From Bacillota bacterium (GTDB lineage: Bacteria > Bacillota > Clostridia > DSM-8532), in NCBI GenBank assembly GCA_023415205.1, contig JAEZLR010000002.1, forward strand, positions 1-64,000: DNA of 64,000 nt. The letters are read 5' to 3'. This document shows positions 34,089 through 42,463 of this stretch, piece by piece. A program made the position numbers and the translations under genes. The first letter of the stretch is position 1; each line of letters opens with the position of its first letter. A model generated the notes under the pieces. It saw nothing but the letters and a program-made list of their open reading frames with translations. It had not been told where the DNA came from and ran no database searches.

Positions 34089-35606
34089 TTGAATTTAAAA
34101 CAGGAACTTGATGATTTCTTCAAAACTCTATCAAAGAGTTCTAATTTTAACGATATTATTTGGATATGTGACCGTTATAGAAAAAACATATCTCAGTTAG
34201 CAAAAAATTTTACTATTTATTTTGCTAATGTTCATTTAAAATTTGTTTATTTATTAAAATATTTTTTATTACTACAACTAAGAAATGGTTTGTCAATTAA
34301 GACCGCAAAGAGCTATGTAACTAACATTAATACTTTTTTTATGTGGATAAATAACACACAAAAAATATATGATTTGAAAAAAGTATCACCTAAAATTGTA
34401 TCTGAATATAAAAAGTTTTTGGAAAGTTCAGAGAAAACTATAGACACAAAACATGAGAAATGGAGTGCTGTTTACAATTTCTTTGAAAGAATGATTGGAT
34501 GGGAAGGTATTCCAAAGGGTAATCCATTTTATAGAAAAAATCCTTTTCCAAAACCAACACAGCACAAGTCAAAATATATCGAAGCTTATGTTATTAATCA
34601 GTTGGATTCTATATTTAAAAATGAAGAAATTGCATTGGTTATTCGATTGGTCTATTGGCTATTAAGAAGTATACCAAATAGAATTCAGGAAGTATTAGAC
34701 ATGAAAATAAAGTGCTTAAAGCCGTTTGCACAGAACTGGGTTATTTTTATTCCTACAACTAAACAAAATGGGGGATATAAAGAACCTCAAATACGTTGTG
34801 TTCACATAAAAGAAGAAGGTCATGGTAAATATTTAATGGATTTAATTCGAGAGCAACAGGAAAGTGCAAATAAGCTTCAAGAAATTCTAAAAAATGATTT
34901 GCTTTTTACGCATAGAGTAAGAAGACCAAATCCTAAAAATAAGAATTATTACCACCTAACAAAGCAAACTACAGTAATATCTCAGGACAGTGTGAGAAGA
35001 TTTATTAATAATATTTGTAAAAAGTATAATGTTATTGATTCAAAGGGTAATCCCTACAGAATAACTTCACATCAGCTACGTCATAATGGGATAACAGATA
35101 TGTTATATTTTGGATTTCAGCCAATTGAAATACAATATATTACAGGTCATCAGACGGATGCTATGATATTGCAATCTTATAACCATCCTCAAGAGGATGA
35201 AATTATACGAGGACAAAAAGCAGTTATTGATAAAGGTTCAGATGAAGAAAAGCCAATAGTATATTTCAAAGGTAAGATATATAATATGGATGAAAAGCGT
35301 GAGCAGTGGCTCTTACGAAATATTAGAGCACAAAAACTTAAGTTCGGTATTTGTGGAGATATTGTTAATTGCAGAGGAAAAATGTTTGAATGCCTATCAT
35401 GTAACAATTATATACCAGATATGAAAGATTTAAAGTACTTTGAAGTACAGGTTGAAAGTTGGAAAAGAAAAGTTATTGCATTTGAAAATATTCAATGTAT
35501 GAAAGAGAATGCAGAATATAATCTTAACCTAAATCAGAGTATTGTAGATAAAATCAAAAAAATACTTTACGAGCAAAGTGAACTTAATGAGCTTATTGTT
35601 TATTAA
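34089..35606 (+). CDS. Third tyrosine recombinase of the tnp operon
   Basis: 505 residues from TTG 34089 (AGAGAAG upstream). It lies in the same reading frame as tnpB with only the stop TAA (34047-34049) between. It shows the complete catalytic set: Arg in PNRIQEV (about 197), Lys in IPTTKQNGG, SHQLRHNG (H-x-x-R-H, about 326), TGHQTD and Tyr in LQSYNHP (about 363). A C-terminal Cys region (GICGDIVNCR ... FECLSCNNYI) could bind zinc. Tn554 itself has two recombinases, so this is an extra one; similar operons with a DUF6262-type partner occur in Firmicutes (recollection). Confidence 0.85.
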   Translation: MNLKQELDDFFKTLSKSSNFNDIIWICDRYRKNISQLAKNFTIYFANVHLKFVYLLKYFLLLQLRNGLSIKTAKSYVTNINTFFMWINNTQKIYDLKKVSPKIVSEYKKFLESSEKTIDTKHEKWSAVYNFFERMIGWEGIPKGNPFYRKNPFPKPTQHKSKYIEAYVINQLDSIFKNEEIALVIRLVYWLLRSIPNRIQEVLDMKIKCLKPFAQNWVIFIPTTKQNGGYKEPQIRCVHIKEEGHGKYLMDLIREQQESANKLQEILKNDLLFTHRVRRPNPKNKNYYHLTKQTTVISQDSVRRFINNICKKYNVIDSKGNPYRITSHQLRHNGITDMLYFGFQPIEIQYITGHQTDAMILQSYNHPQEDEIIRGQKAVIDKGSDEEKPIVYFKGKIYNMDEKREQWLLRNIRAQKLKFGICGDIVNCRGKMFECLSCNNYIPDMKDLKYFEVQVESWKRKVIAFENIQCMKENAEYNLNLNQSIVDKIKKILYEQSELNELIVY

Positions 35607-35630
35607 CATAAACAAATGTGAGGTAAAGGA

Positions 35631-36107
35631 ATGCTAAAGAGTAGACGAAAAGATATACCAGCAAATTTAAGAAATCAACAGAATGAAGTTAAGGATTTAA
35701 CTGTAGAGAAAATTCAGGATGCAATCAATTTGTTAAAAGAGGAAGGCTATTTAGTTGATATAAAAGCACTAATGGAAAGAACGGGGTTTAGCTATTCGTT
35801 ATTTACTAACAAGAAAAAAAGTCACGTTCAAAATGTTCTTGAGCTAAATAAGGTAGGGAAATATGCCAAAAAAACAGTTTATACCTCCGAGACTAATGTA
35901 CATAAGAAAGTTATACAGCTTGAAAGTGAATTACAAAGCATGATAAATAAAGTGCTTAGCTTGGAAAAAAAGTTGAGTGAGAAGAAAGAGACCATTAGAA
36001 ATTTAAGAGATAAATTAGAAGAATCAGAAAATGAATGTTCAATATTAAGGGGAGAACTACAAAGAGTAGTAAGTATAGCTACAATTCATGGGATAGAGTT
36101 GAATTAA
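35631..36107 (+). CDS. tnpC: TnpC-like coiled-coil protein (DUF6262 type)
   Basis: 158 residues. The N-terminal half resembles a small HTH-like domain (TVEKIQDAINLLKEEGY ... LMERTGFSYSLFTN). The second half is a coiled coil (QLESELQSMINKVLSLEKKL ... RDKLEESENE). TnpC of Tn554 (125 residues) is a similar accessory that sets the efficiency and orientation of transposition. AGGTAAAGG precedes ATG 35631. It is the last gene of the operon and ends 46 bp before a terminator. Confidence 0.75.
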   Translation: MLKSRRKDIPANLRNQQNEVKDLTVEKIQDAINLLKEEGYLVDIKALMERTGFSYSLFTNKKKSHVQNVLELNKVGKYAKKTVYTSETNVHKKVIQLESELQSMINKVLSLEKKLSEKKETIRNLRDKLEESENECSILRGELQRVVSIATIHGIELN

Positions 36108-36153
36108 TAAATTGATTATTTTATAAATTTAAGAAGTTAGAATATTAAATGTG

Positions 36154-36192
36154 AAACTATTTGTACACTGAGGCAAATAGTTTATTTTTATA
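36154..36192 (+). terminator. Terminator of the tnp operon
   Basis: AAACTATTTG (36154-36163) pairs perfectly with CAAATAGTTT (36174-36183), followed by ATTTTTATA. Confidence 0.75.
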
Positions 36193-36264
36193 CTCTTTTC
36201 AAAAAAATGGTTGTTGAATAAATTAGACACAGGTTATAATGTTGAAATGAATATTAGGTTTAAT

Positions 36265-36305
36265 ATCGTAAGTTTATACGATTTAGTAGTCCCATATAAC
36301 AAGGG
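36265..36305. repeat. Subterminal repeats at the right end
   Basis: ATCGTA-AGTTTA-TACGAT (36265-36282) is an inverted repeat. CATATAAC (36293-36300) is the exact reverse complement of the first eight bases of the left end, and with its flank (ATAACAAGGG, 36296-36305) nearly repeats the terminal ATAACAAAGGG (36337-36347). These are probably recombinase-binding sites. Confidence 0.5.
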
Positions 36306-36327
36306 TTTGAATATAGTGTAAAAAAAT

Positions 36328-36341
36328 TATATACAGATAAC
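36328..36341 (-). repeat. Right terminal inverted repeat
   Basis: TATATACAGATAAC, reverse complement GTTATCTGTATATA, matches the left end at 13 of 14 positions. It is followed by AAAGGGC, in which GGC is the resumed dprA codon; three or four bases between repeat and dprA are unassigned. Confidence 0.65.
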
Positions 36342-36345
36342 AAAG

Positions 36346-36999
36346 GGCATTGATACTGCAGCTCATTGCGGTGCACTTAATGCAGGAGGTGAAACAGCGG
36401 CTGTTCTGGGCTGCGGTGTGGACATTGCCTATCCTCCTGAAAATAGCAAGCTTATGGAGCGCATTGCAGAGTCCGGAGCCGTTCTATCGGAATACCCGCC
36501 GGGAACGCCGCCTGCCACCTTCCATTTTCCCTGCCGTAACCGTATTATCAGCGGAATGACCTTGGGTACGGTGGTGGTGGAGGCGAGCCTCAAAAGCGGG
36601 TCCTTAATCACTGCCCATAGTGCCCTGGAGCAGGGGCGGGAGGTTTTTGCTGTACCCGGCAATATAACCCATTTTAACAGCATGGGAACCAACCGTCTCA
36701 TAAAGGACGGAGCAAAGATGGTTTTAACGGTGGATGATATTCTTGATGAGCTCCATTTTGGCCTTTCACCTATCAACCGCAATTTTAGAAAGAAGAAGGG
36801 AAAGGAAGAGGCCATACCTTCAGAAGGGAAGAAGATTATGAATGCCCTTAAACTGGAGGATCTTTATGATGAGGAACTCTCCCAGAAAACGGGTATTTCT
36901 GCCAAGGAACTCTATGGCATTTTGTTGGATTTAGAGCTGAAGGGATTGATTCAGAAAAGCATCAACGGTAAATACCGGGTGATGACAAAAGGCGGATAG
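36346..36999 (+). pseudogene. dprA: dprA, 3' part (interrupted by the element)
   Basis: Codons 150-366 of DprA: GIDTAAHCGALNAGGETAAV, then LGCGVDIAYPPEN, PPATFHFPCRNRIISGM, VVVEASLKSGSLITAHSALE and FAVPGNITHFNS, all hallmarks of the Rossmann core that binds single-stranded DNA. A C-terminal winged-helix domain follows (SQKTGISAKELYGILLDLEL). The fragment has no ribosome site or start of its own at the junction; an internal ATG at 36418 would make a 193-residue piece lacking the first motif. It is probably inactive unless the element excises. Confidence 0.92.
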
Positions 37000-37133
37000 T
37001 AGGCTACATCCCACTGGTCAGCAATTCTAATATGCAAAAGAGAGTAACCTATAAGAATAACACTAGGGTATACATATAAAATAGTATCAGAATCATAGAA
37101 TTCATCAGAAACACATATCTGGCAGATTTAATT

Positions 37134-37901
37134 ATGAAGATATTTTATATCAGAAAGCAATACTTTGTTCCCATTCTTGTTGTGATTGTCCTGGTCTTTT
37201 TAGTCTTAAACATCGTTTTGGCACGCCAATACGTTACTGAAGCATCAGGCCGTTTCAGGGAGGATATCCCCATCTACTCCGTTGACAGCGAGGGTAAAAA
37301 ATGCGCCATCACCTTTGACTGTGCTTGGGGGGATCAGGACATACCAGCCATCCTGGATGTGTTGGAAAAATACCAAGCCAAGGGCACCTTCTTTATTGTC
37401 GGGCTTTGGGCTGAAAAATATCCTGATACCGTCAAGCTGATTGCGGACAGGGGGCATACGGTGGCCAATCATGGATACTCCCACGCACATATGGCGCAGA
37501 TTCCCGAATCGAAAATAGAGGAGGAAATTCTTCGCTGTACGGAGGTGCTTAAAAACCTGACGGGTAGCGAAATAACCCTCTTTCGGCCCCCCTATGGGGA
37601 ATATAATGCCTCCACCATTAAAGTGGCTAAGAGACTGGGCTACCAAACCATTCAATGGGATGTGGATTCTCTGGACTGGAAAAAGAGCTTGTCGGCAGAT
37701 GACATATACAAGCGAGTCACACAGCATGTCAACTCGGGTTCTATTATTTTGTTTCATAATGATACGCTGCATACTGAAAAAATCCTTCCTTCCATATTAA
37801 AAAACCTCACCGAAAATGGGTATTCCTGTATATCAGTCAACGAGCTTCTCATCAAAGAGAACTATAAAATACGGTATGACGGTCGACAGATGAAGGAATA
37901 G
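37134..37901 (+). CDS. PdaB-like polysaccharide deacetylase
   Basis: A 255-residue protein. One N-terminal membrane anchor (FVPILVVIVLVFLVLNIVLA) precedes a NodB domain: CAITFDCAWGD (the first Asp pair, with C-A replacing the usual D-D at part of the motif), NHGYSHAHM (metal His pair), RPPYGEYN and ILFHND. Zinc-dependent family members remove acetyl groups from peptidoglycan or chitin-like glycans; the sporulation protein PdaB has the same small TM-plus-NodB layout. It acts outside the membrane. The ribosome site is weak. Confidence 0.82.
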   Translation: MKIFYIRKQYFVPILVVIVLVFLVLNIVLARQYVTEASGRFREDIPIYSVDSEGKKCAITFDCAWGDQDIPAILDVLEKYQAKGTFFIVGLWAEKYPDTVKLIADRGHTVANHGYSHAHMAQIPESKIEEEILRCTEVLKNLTGSEITLFRPPYGEYNASTIKVAKRLGYQTIQWDVDSLDWKKSLSADDIYKRVTQHVNSGSIILFHNDTLHTEKILPSILKNLTENGYSCISVNELLIKENYKIRYDGRQMKE

Positions 37902-37981
37902 GTTGGTTTTAGACATATCCTGGTTATTTATTTTAAGAAAAAATATGTTTAAGCCCCTATGAATTTGGTGAAATATAATAT

Positions 37982-38062
37982 AAGATTCAATATAGATAGT
38001 GTTTTACGGAATCTCAACCATTGAATCTTGGTATCACCTGACTATGTAGCAAACATTTTGCT
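37982..38062 (+). promoter_or_regulatory. Structured leader upstream of the SSB-like gene
   Basis: In the 316-bp gap, AAGATTCAAT (37982-37991) pairs perfectly with ATTGAATCTT (38020-38029), and AGCAAA-CAT-TTTGCT (38048-38062) forms a second hairpin. A TATAAT at 37974-37979 is a possible -10 box without a good -35. A GGCCGAAGGAT segment follows. No known riboswitch class could be assigned. Confidence 0.4.
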
Positions 38063-38217
38063 TTGAGGGTAGAAAACAAAAAGTACTAAACGAAAGTCCT
38101 CTTAAGGCCGAAGGATATTGATGAAAGATTGCTTCTAAACGAACTGCGTATTGAATACTTATAATCAGGCAGCATGTTCGATAAATACCAAAGACTTGAG
38201 AGGAGTTGGGGTGTCCA

Positions 38218-38871
38218 ATGTCTGGAAACACAGCTTTAGATAACAACAATGTAAGTTTAGCTGGAAGGGTGGTTTCTAGCCCTGAATTCAGTCATGAAGT
38301 GTATGGAGAAGGTTTTTACATAGTCTACATCCAGGTACCTCGCTTAAGTGATACCTATGACAATATTCCGATAATGTTTTCAGAGCGTCTGGTGCGTCCT
38401 GAGAATATTAAGGACCCCCTTTATTTATCAGTAGAAGGTCAATTCAGGTCCTATAACAACTTTAACAGCAACAGTGGGCATAAGCTTATGCTTACAGTGT
38501 TTGCCAGAGAGATTGAGATATCTCAGGAGGAGGTGACGCACAAAAATCCGAATCAGATTTGTCTCAATGGATATGTTTGTCGTAAGCCAATGTACAGGAC
38601 AACACCTTTTGGAAGGGAAATTGCAGACATCCTTCTGGCCGTCAACAGAGCCTATAACAAATCAGATTATATTCCCTGTATTGCATGGGGGCGAAATGCC
38701 CGCTTTGCTGGAAGCTTTGAGATAGGGGATAATATTCGGGTTTGGGGCCGCATCCAAAGTCGTGTCTATCAAAAGAAGATTTCCGAGGATGAAGTTGAGG
38801 AACGGATAGCCTACGAAATCTCCGTATCTAAAATGGAGGCTGTCAAGGAAAACAACAATAAGAAGGAATGA
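38218..38871 (+). CDS. SSB-like protein with two OB-type domains
   Basis: A 217-residue protein. Two half-repeats each begin like an SSB OB fold: NNVSLAGRVVSSPEFSHEVY (residues about 9-28) and NQICLNGYVCRKPMYRTTPF then ADILLAVNRAYNKSDYIPCI (about 115-155), the latter very close to the ssDNA-binding IAVNR...D.I.C.A.W segment of SSB. Ordinary SSB has one OB fold and an acidic DDDIPF-type tail; here the tail is KENNNKKE. It may bind single-stranded DNA in a special role. AGGAG lies 12 bases before ATG 38218. Confidence 0.75.
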   Translation: MSGNTALDNNNVSLAGRVVSSPEFSHEVYGEGFYIVYIQVPRLSDTYDNIPIMFSERLVRPENIKDPLYLSVEGQFRSYNNFNSNSGHKLMLTVFAREIEISQEEVTHKNPNQICLNGYVCRKPMYRTTPFGREIADILLAVNRAYNKSDYIPCIAWGRNARFAGSFEIGDNIRVWGRIQSRVYQKKISEDEVEERIAYEISVSKMEAVKENNNKKE

Positions 38872-38889
38872 GAAAGGGGATCGATACCC

Positions 38890-39300
38890 ATGATAAAGGT
38901 TGTTTATGGAAACAAGGGTATAGGAAAAACGAAGTATCTTGTTGCGAGTGCCAACGCATTACTCGATGAATGCAGTGGGGATATAGTTTTTATCAACCGG
39001 GGTAATTCACTTGTTACAAATCTCAAGCATGAAATAAGATATGTCAATATCGTTGATTTCCCTATTTCCACATTGAACCAGCTTGTTGCCTTTATATGCG
39101 GACTCATTGCCGAGAATTATGATGTTAAAGCAATCTTTGTAGACGGCTTAGCCAAATATGAGGGCGATATGGAAGAATACCCCGATTTTTTTGAAAAGTT
39201 AAAGATGATATCAGAGAAATTCGATACGCGGTTTATTATCTCAACGAGCGGAGATATCAGTAGTATTCCCGAATTTGTTAACAAGGAGTATTCCTGCTAA
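38890..39300 (+). CDS. Small P-loop ATPase-like protein
   Basis: A 136-residue protein. Walker A is YGNKGIGKTKYLV near the N-terminus and the Walker-B-like strand is KAIFVDGLAKYEG. The remainder has alternating strands and helices, ending in RFIISTSGD. It is too short for a full helicase or AAA+ domain. It lies 18 bp after the SSB-like gene with its own AAAGGGGAT, so the two are co-transcribed; a DNA-linked function is inferred from this. No family is recognised. Confidence 0.6.
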   Translation: MIKVVYGNKGIGKTKYLVASANALLDECSGDIVFINRGNSLVTNLKHEIRYVNIVDFPISTLNQLVAFICGLIAENYDVKAIFVDGLAKYEGDMEEYPDFFEKLKMISEKFDTRFIISTSGDISSIPEFVNKEYSC

Positions 39301-39322
39301 AATAAAACCTTATGAAAGTGAT

Positions 39323-39354
39323 AAAGGGATTTGCCTAGTGCAAATCCCTTTTTT
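39323..39354 (+). terminator. Rho-independent terminator
   Basis: AAAGGGATTTGC, loop CTAGT, GCAAATCCCTTT with a T-run: a perfect 12-bp stem that ends the SSB-like/P-loop operon. Confidence 0.85.
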
Positions 39355-39392
39355 AGCTCATTTGTTTGTCCCAATCAGTGTTTGTCAAGACA

Positions 39393-39421
39393 TTTACTAA
39401 CCGACATTAACCATGTACTAT
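39393..39421 (+). promoter_or_regulatory. Promoter of priA
   Basis: TTTACT (39393-39398) and TACTAT (39416-39421) are spaced 17 bp apart, 43 bp before the priA start. Confidence 0.5.
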
Positions 39422-39463
39422 AGAATGAGATATCCACAAAATGATGCCGAAAGGAGAAAATCC

Positions 39464-41899
39464 ATGCGCCTTGCCTCCATTGCACTGGCAGAAGCTACCA
39501 GGGGCTTTGACAAGCTTTATGATTACAAACTATCCCCAGAGGATAGTGTTAAGGCTGTACCAGGAATGCGTGTACTTGTCCCCTTCGGTAAAGGTAATAG
39601 ACTCCAGTCCGCATGGATTATCAAGCTTTGGGACGGGGAGCAGGATAAAAAGTATAAAGAAGTCTTTCAATTGATGGATGATGAGGCTTTGTTGCCACCT
39701 GACATGGTTAAGCTGGCTGAGTGGATGAAAACCCGATATTTTTGTACTTGGGGAGATACCCTGCGCATTATGCTTCCGGCAGGAGTGCATTTAACGAGGA
39801 AAAGGATGCTTAAAGCACCTATGGAGCTTAACCTTCAAGCCTTGGATGCAGAGGAAGCAGCCTTTATTTCCAAGCTTCGGGAGAAGCAGGAGGGGATACC
39901 GGAGCAAGAAATGGTCTGTGATGACGAAGGCCAAAAGATCCTCCAAAGGCTTATTCAAAAGGGTGCCGTAGAAATCAGCGAATCCTTTAATCAGCGTATC
40001 AACGAAAAAACGATTAAGGCCATGATTCCGGCCATTGATAAAGACGAATTTGACAGCCTAGTAGAAGAAGGAAAGATTAGGAGCATTCACGCCATAAGGG
40101 CTATGGAAGCCCTTTTTGCCGAGGAGATGTGTTCCCTTCAAGATCTGCTTCTGATCCAGGGGGTGACCCATTCCACCCTCCGTAACATGGCCAAAAAGGA
40201 ATGGGTGACTTATTGTGAAATTGAGGTAGAACGCGATCCCTTCAGTCATTGGGAGCCTGAAACAAACAATCCTCCCCAACTGACAGAAGAGCAACAGGCT
40301 GTATTGGATCATGGGTTGCTTTTTCTTAAGAATAAGGAGCTCAATGAAGTTCTGCTTCATGGCATCACGGGAAGCGGGAAAACTGAAATATATCTCAGGC
40401 TTATCGCCGAGGCCATAAAATCAGGAAGAAAGGCGATAGTACTGGTTCCTGAAATATCCCTGACACCGCAGATGACCCATCGGTTTACAGGACGATTCGG
40501 AGGAAGGGTGGCCATACAGCACAGTCGCTTATCTCAAGGCGAGCGCTATGACCAATGGCGGAAAATACGCTCAGGAGAGGTAGACGTGGTCATCGGGGCA
40601 CGATCCGCAGTATTCGCTCCCCTTTCAGACATCGGAATCATTATTGTGGATGAAGAACATGAGCAGACCTATAAGTCTGAGAACACCCCAAAATATGACG
40701 CCAGGCATGTGGCCAGAGCCCGCTGCAACATTCATGGTGCTCTTCTGGTTATGGGCTCGGCTACACCGTCCATAGAAACTTTCTACCGAGCAGAAAGGCG
40801 AAAAATTCATCTTCTCACCATGAAGAACCGGCCTAATACACTGCCTTTGCCAAGGGTCTCTCTGGTGGATATGCGCGAAGAATTAAAGGAAGGAAATCGA
40901 AGTGTTCTGAGCCGAAAACTGGAGGAGGAGCTTCTTAAGACAAAGGAAGCAGGTGATCAAAGTATTCTCTTTCTTAACCGTCGAGGATATTCTTCCTTCC
41001 TGCTCTGTCGAGATTGTGGTTTTGTGGTGAAATGCCCCCAGTGTAGTGTTTCGCTCACTGTTCATAAGCATGATCGAAAGTTGATCTGCCATTATTGTGG
41101 ATACACAAGAAGAGTACCCGAGCATTGCCCATCCTGCGACAGTCTAAACATCAAGGAATTGGGTACGGGGACTCAAAAAGTGGAAGAAGAGCTGCGGAAT
41201 CATCCTGCCGGGTTTTCGGTTCTGCGCATGGACCTGGATACCACAGGAGGAAAGCAAGGACACCAAAAGCTTTTGGATAAATTCCGTAACAAAGAGGCGG
41301 ACATCATAATCGGAACACAAATGGTCGCCAAGGGTCACGATTTTCCTGACGTCACTTGCGTGGGCATACTTTCTGCCGATGCCTCATTGTTTAACAGTGA
41401 TTTTAGGGCCAGTGAAAGAACCTTCCAGCTCATCACCCAGGCCTCTGGCCGTGCAGGACGGGGATCCAAACCGGGAAGAGTGGTTGTTCAGGCTTACAAT
41501 GTTGACGATTATGCCGTACAAGCCGCACTTGCTCAGGATTATGAGTCATTTTACCCCAAGGAGCTCATCATGAGAAAACAGCTATTAGCACCTCCATTTT
41601 GCCATATTGGCCTGATTGTTGTCTCCGGGGAAAATGTTCATGATGCCAAAGAAAGCCTGAACCGAATCAAAATGGAGATCTTGTCCCCCTATACCCATGG
41701 GCCAGGCTTTCAGTGCTCCGAGATCCTGCCATCACCTGTTTTTATAGTAAGGAATAGGGCAAGATGGCGGCTGATAATAAAGATGGCTTCTATCAACCCT
41801 TTAATCAAGCTGATGAATGATGTGGTAGATAGGTTCGCCAAGCTGCGAATTCCCGGAACCGATGTGAGTGTGGATATCGATCCCTCGGGCATGGTATAA
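39464..41899 (+). CDS. priA: Primosomal helicase PriA (replication restart)
   Basis: An 811-residue protein. The N-terminal 3'-DNA-binding domain starts MRLASIALAEATRGFDKLYD. The SF2 helicase core shows Walker A HGITGSGKTEIYLR, Walker B IIVDEEHEQTYKS, MGSATPS and QASGRAGRG. Between the helicase lobes, four CxxC pairs (CRDCG, CPQCS, CHYCG, CPSC) bind two zinc ions. PriA recognises stalled forks and loads the replicative helicase. ATG 39464 follows AAAGGAGA; a longer frame begins at 39413 without family similarity. Confidence 0.95.
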   Translation: MRLASIALAEATRGFDKLYDYKLSPEDSVKAVPGMRVLVPFGKGNRLQSAWIIKLWDGEQDKKYKEVFQLMDDEALLPPDMVKLAEWMKTRYFCTWGDTLRIMLPAGVHLTRKRMLKAPMELNLQALDAEEAAFISKLREKQEGIPEQEMVCDDEGQKILQRLIQKGAVEISESFNQRINEKTIKAMIPAIDKDEFDSLVEEGKIRSIHAIRAMEALFAEEMCSLQDLLLIQGVTHSTLRNMAKKEWVTYCEIEVERDPFSHWEPETNNPPQLTEEQQAVLDHGLLFLKNKELNEVLLHGITGSGKTEIYLRLIAEAIKSGRKAIVLVPEISLTPQMTHRFTGRFGGRVAIQHSRLSQGERYDQWRKIRSGEVDVVIGARSAVFAPLSDIGIIIVDEEHEQTYKSENTPKYDARHVARARCNIHGALLVMGSATPSIETFYRAERRKIHLLTMKNRPNTLPLPRVSLVDMREELKEGNRSVLSRKLEEELLKTKEAGDQSILFLNRRGYSSFLLCRDCGFVVKCPQCSVSLTVHKHDRKLICHYCGYTRRVPEHCPSCDSLNIKELGTGTQKVEEELRNHPAGFSVLRMDLDTTGGKQGHQKLLDKFRNKEADIIIGTQMVAKGHDFPDVTCVGILSADASLFNSDFRASERTFQLITQASGRAGRGSKPGRVVVQAYNVDDYAVQAALAQDYESFYPKELIMRKQLLAPPFCHIGLIVVSGENVHDAKESLNRIKMEILSPYTHGPGFQCSEILPSPVFIVRNRARWRLIIKMASINPLIKLMNDVVDRFAKLRIPGTDVSVDIDPSGMV

Positions 41900-41932
41900 T
41901 GGTTTATATAAAATTTTCGAGCATTCATGGCG

Positions 41933-41962
41933 TTGCACCAGCTTCGCCATTGCCCTTATAAT
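41933..41962 (+). promoter_or_regulatory. Promoter of def-fmt
   Basis: TTGCAC (41933-41938) and TATAAT (41957-41962) with 18-bp spacing, 32 bp before def. A small ATGGCG/CGCCAT hairpin overlaps the -35 region. Confidence 0.5.
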
Positions 41963-41993
41963 GAATTTAAGAACATAGTTTAAGGAGAAAGAT

Positions 41994-42458
41994 ATGGCCA
42001 TTCTGAATATTGTTAAGAAAGGTGACGAAACCTTAAGAAAACGCTGTAAAGAAGTTAAAGAAATAAATGAAAGAGTGTTAGAACTTTTGGATGATATGAA
42101 GGATACCCTTTATGGCTGTGGAAACGGTGTTGGACTTGCAGCACCTCAGGTAGGCATATTGAAGCGTATCGTTGTTATTGATGTTGGAGAAGGCCTCATG
42201 GAGCTCATAAATCCTGTTATTGTAGAGCAGGAAGGCGAACAGAATGAGGCAGAGGGCTGCCTGAGTATTCCAGGCGTCTATGGCAGGGTTAAACGCCCAG
42301 CCCGTGTGGTGGTTGAATACCTTAACCGGAAAGGGAAAAAAATGCGGAAAGAAGGTACAGGCTTATTGGCTATTTGTTTTTGCCATGAACTGGACCACCT
42401 TGATGGCATTCTCTTTGATGACAAGATCAATGAGTATATTGAAGTAGAAAAGGATTAG
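41994..42458 (+). CDS. def: Peptide deformylase
   Basis: A 154-residue protein with the three deformylase motifs in order: GNGVGLAAPQVG, EGCLSIPG (metal-ligand Cys) and CHELDHLDG (HExxH). It removes the N-formyl group from new proteins using Fe2+ or Zn2+. AAGGAGAAAG precedes the ATG. It is directly upstream of fmt, whose product adds the formyl group to initiator tRNA; this def-fmt pairing after priA is conserved in Firmicutes. Confidence 0.95.
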   Translation: MAILNIVKKGDETLRKRCKEVKEINERVLELLDDMKDTLYGCGNGVGLAAPQVGILKRIVVIDVGEGLMELINPVIVEQEGEQNEAEGCLSIPGVYGRVKRPARVVVEYLNRKGKKMRKEGTGLLAICFCHELDHLDGILFDDKINEYIEVEKD

Positions 42459-42463
42459 TTTCG

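Larger units (their letters stand above)
15409..36345. mobile_element. Tn554-family-like transposon, about 20.9 kb, inserted in dprA
   Basis: Insertion lies between AGG (Arg, 15406-15408) and GGC (Gly, 36346-36348) of the conserved SGMAR/GIDTAAH stretch of dprA. Removing 20,937 bp restores the frame. The ends are imperfect inverted repeats (13 of 14 bases). At the right end are three consecutive tyrosine recombinase genes and a small coiled-coil gene, the TnpA/TnpB/TnpC plan of Tn554 with an added recombinase. No target duplication longer than 2-4 bases is seen, as expected for this family. The composition is clearly more AT-rich than the flanks. Cargo: type I RM, two TIR-type genes, RES, nuclease-like and regulatory genes. 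Confidence 0.85.

Noticed and set aside
34047..34091. tnpB and the third recombinase as one gene with a nonsense mutation
   Set aside because: They share a frame, but each has its own catalytic domain and an AGAGAAG site precedes the TTG start.
36418..36999. An independent 193-residue protein starting at ATG 36418
   Set aside because: It is the C-terminal part of DprA without its first motif and without a ribosome site; treated as the 3' fragment.
37902..38217. A c-di-GMP, c-di-AMP or SAM riboswitch upstream of the SSB-like gene
   Set aside because: GGCCGAAGGAT and a hairpin are suggestive, but no class-specific core could be matched.
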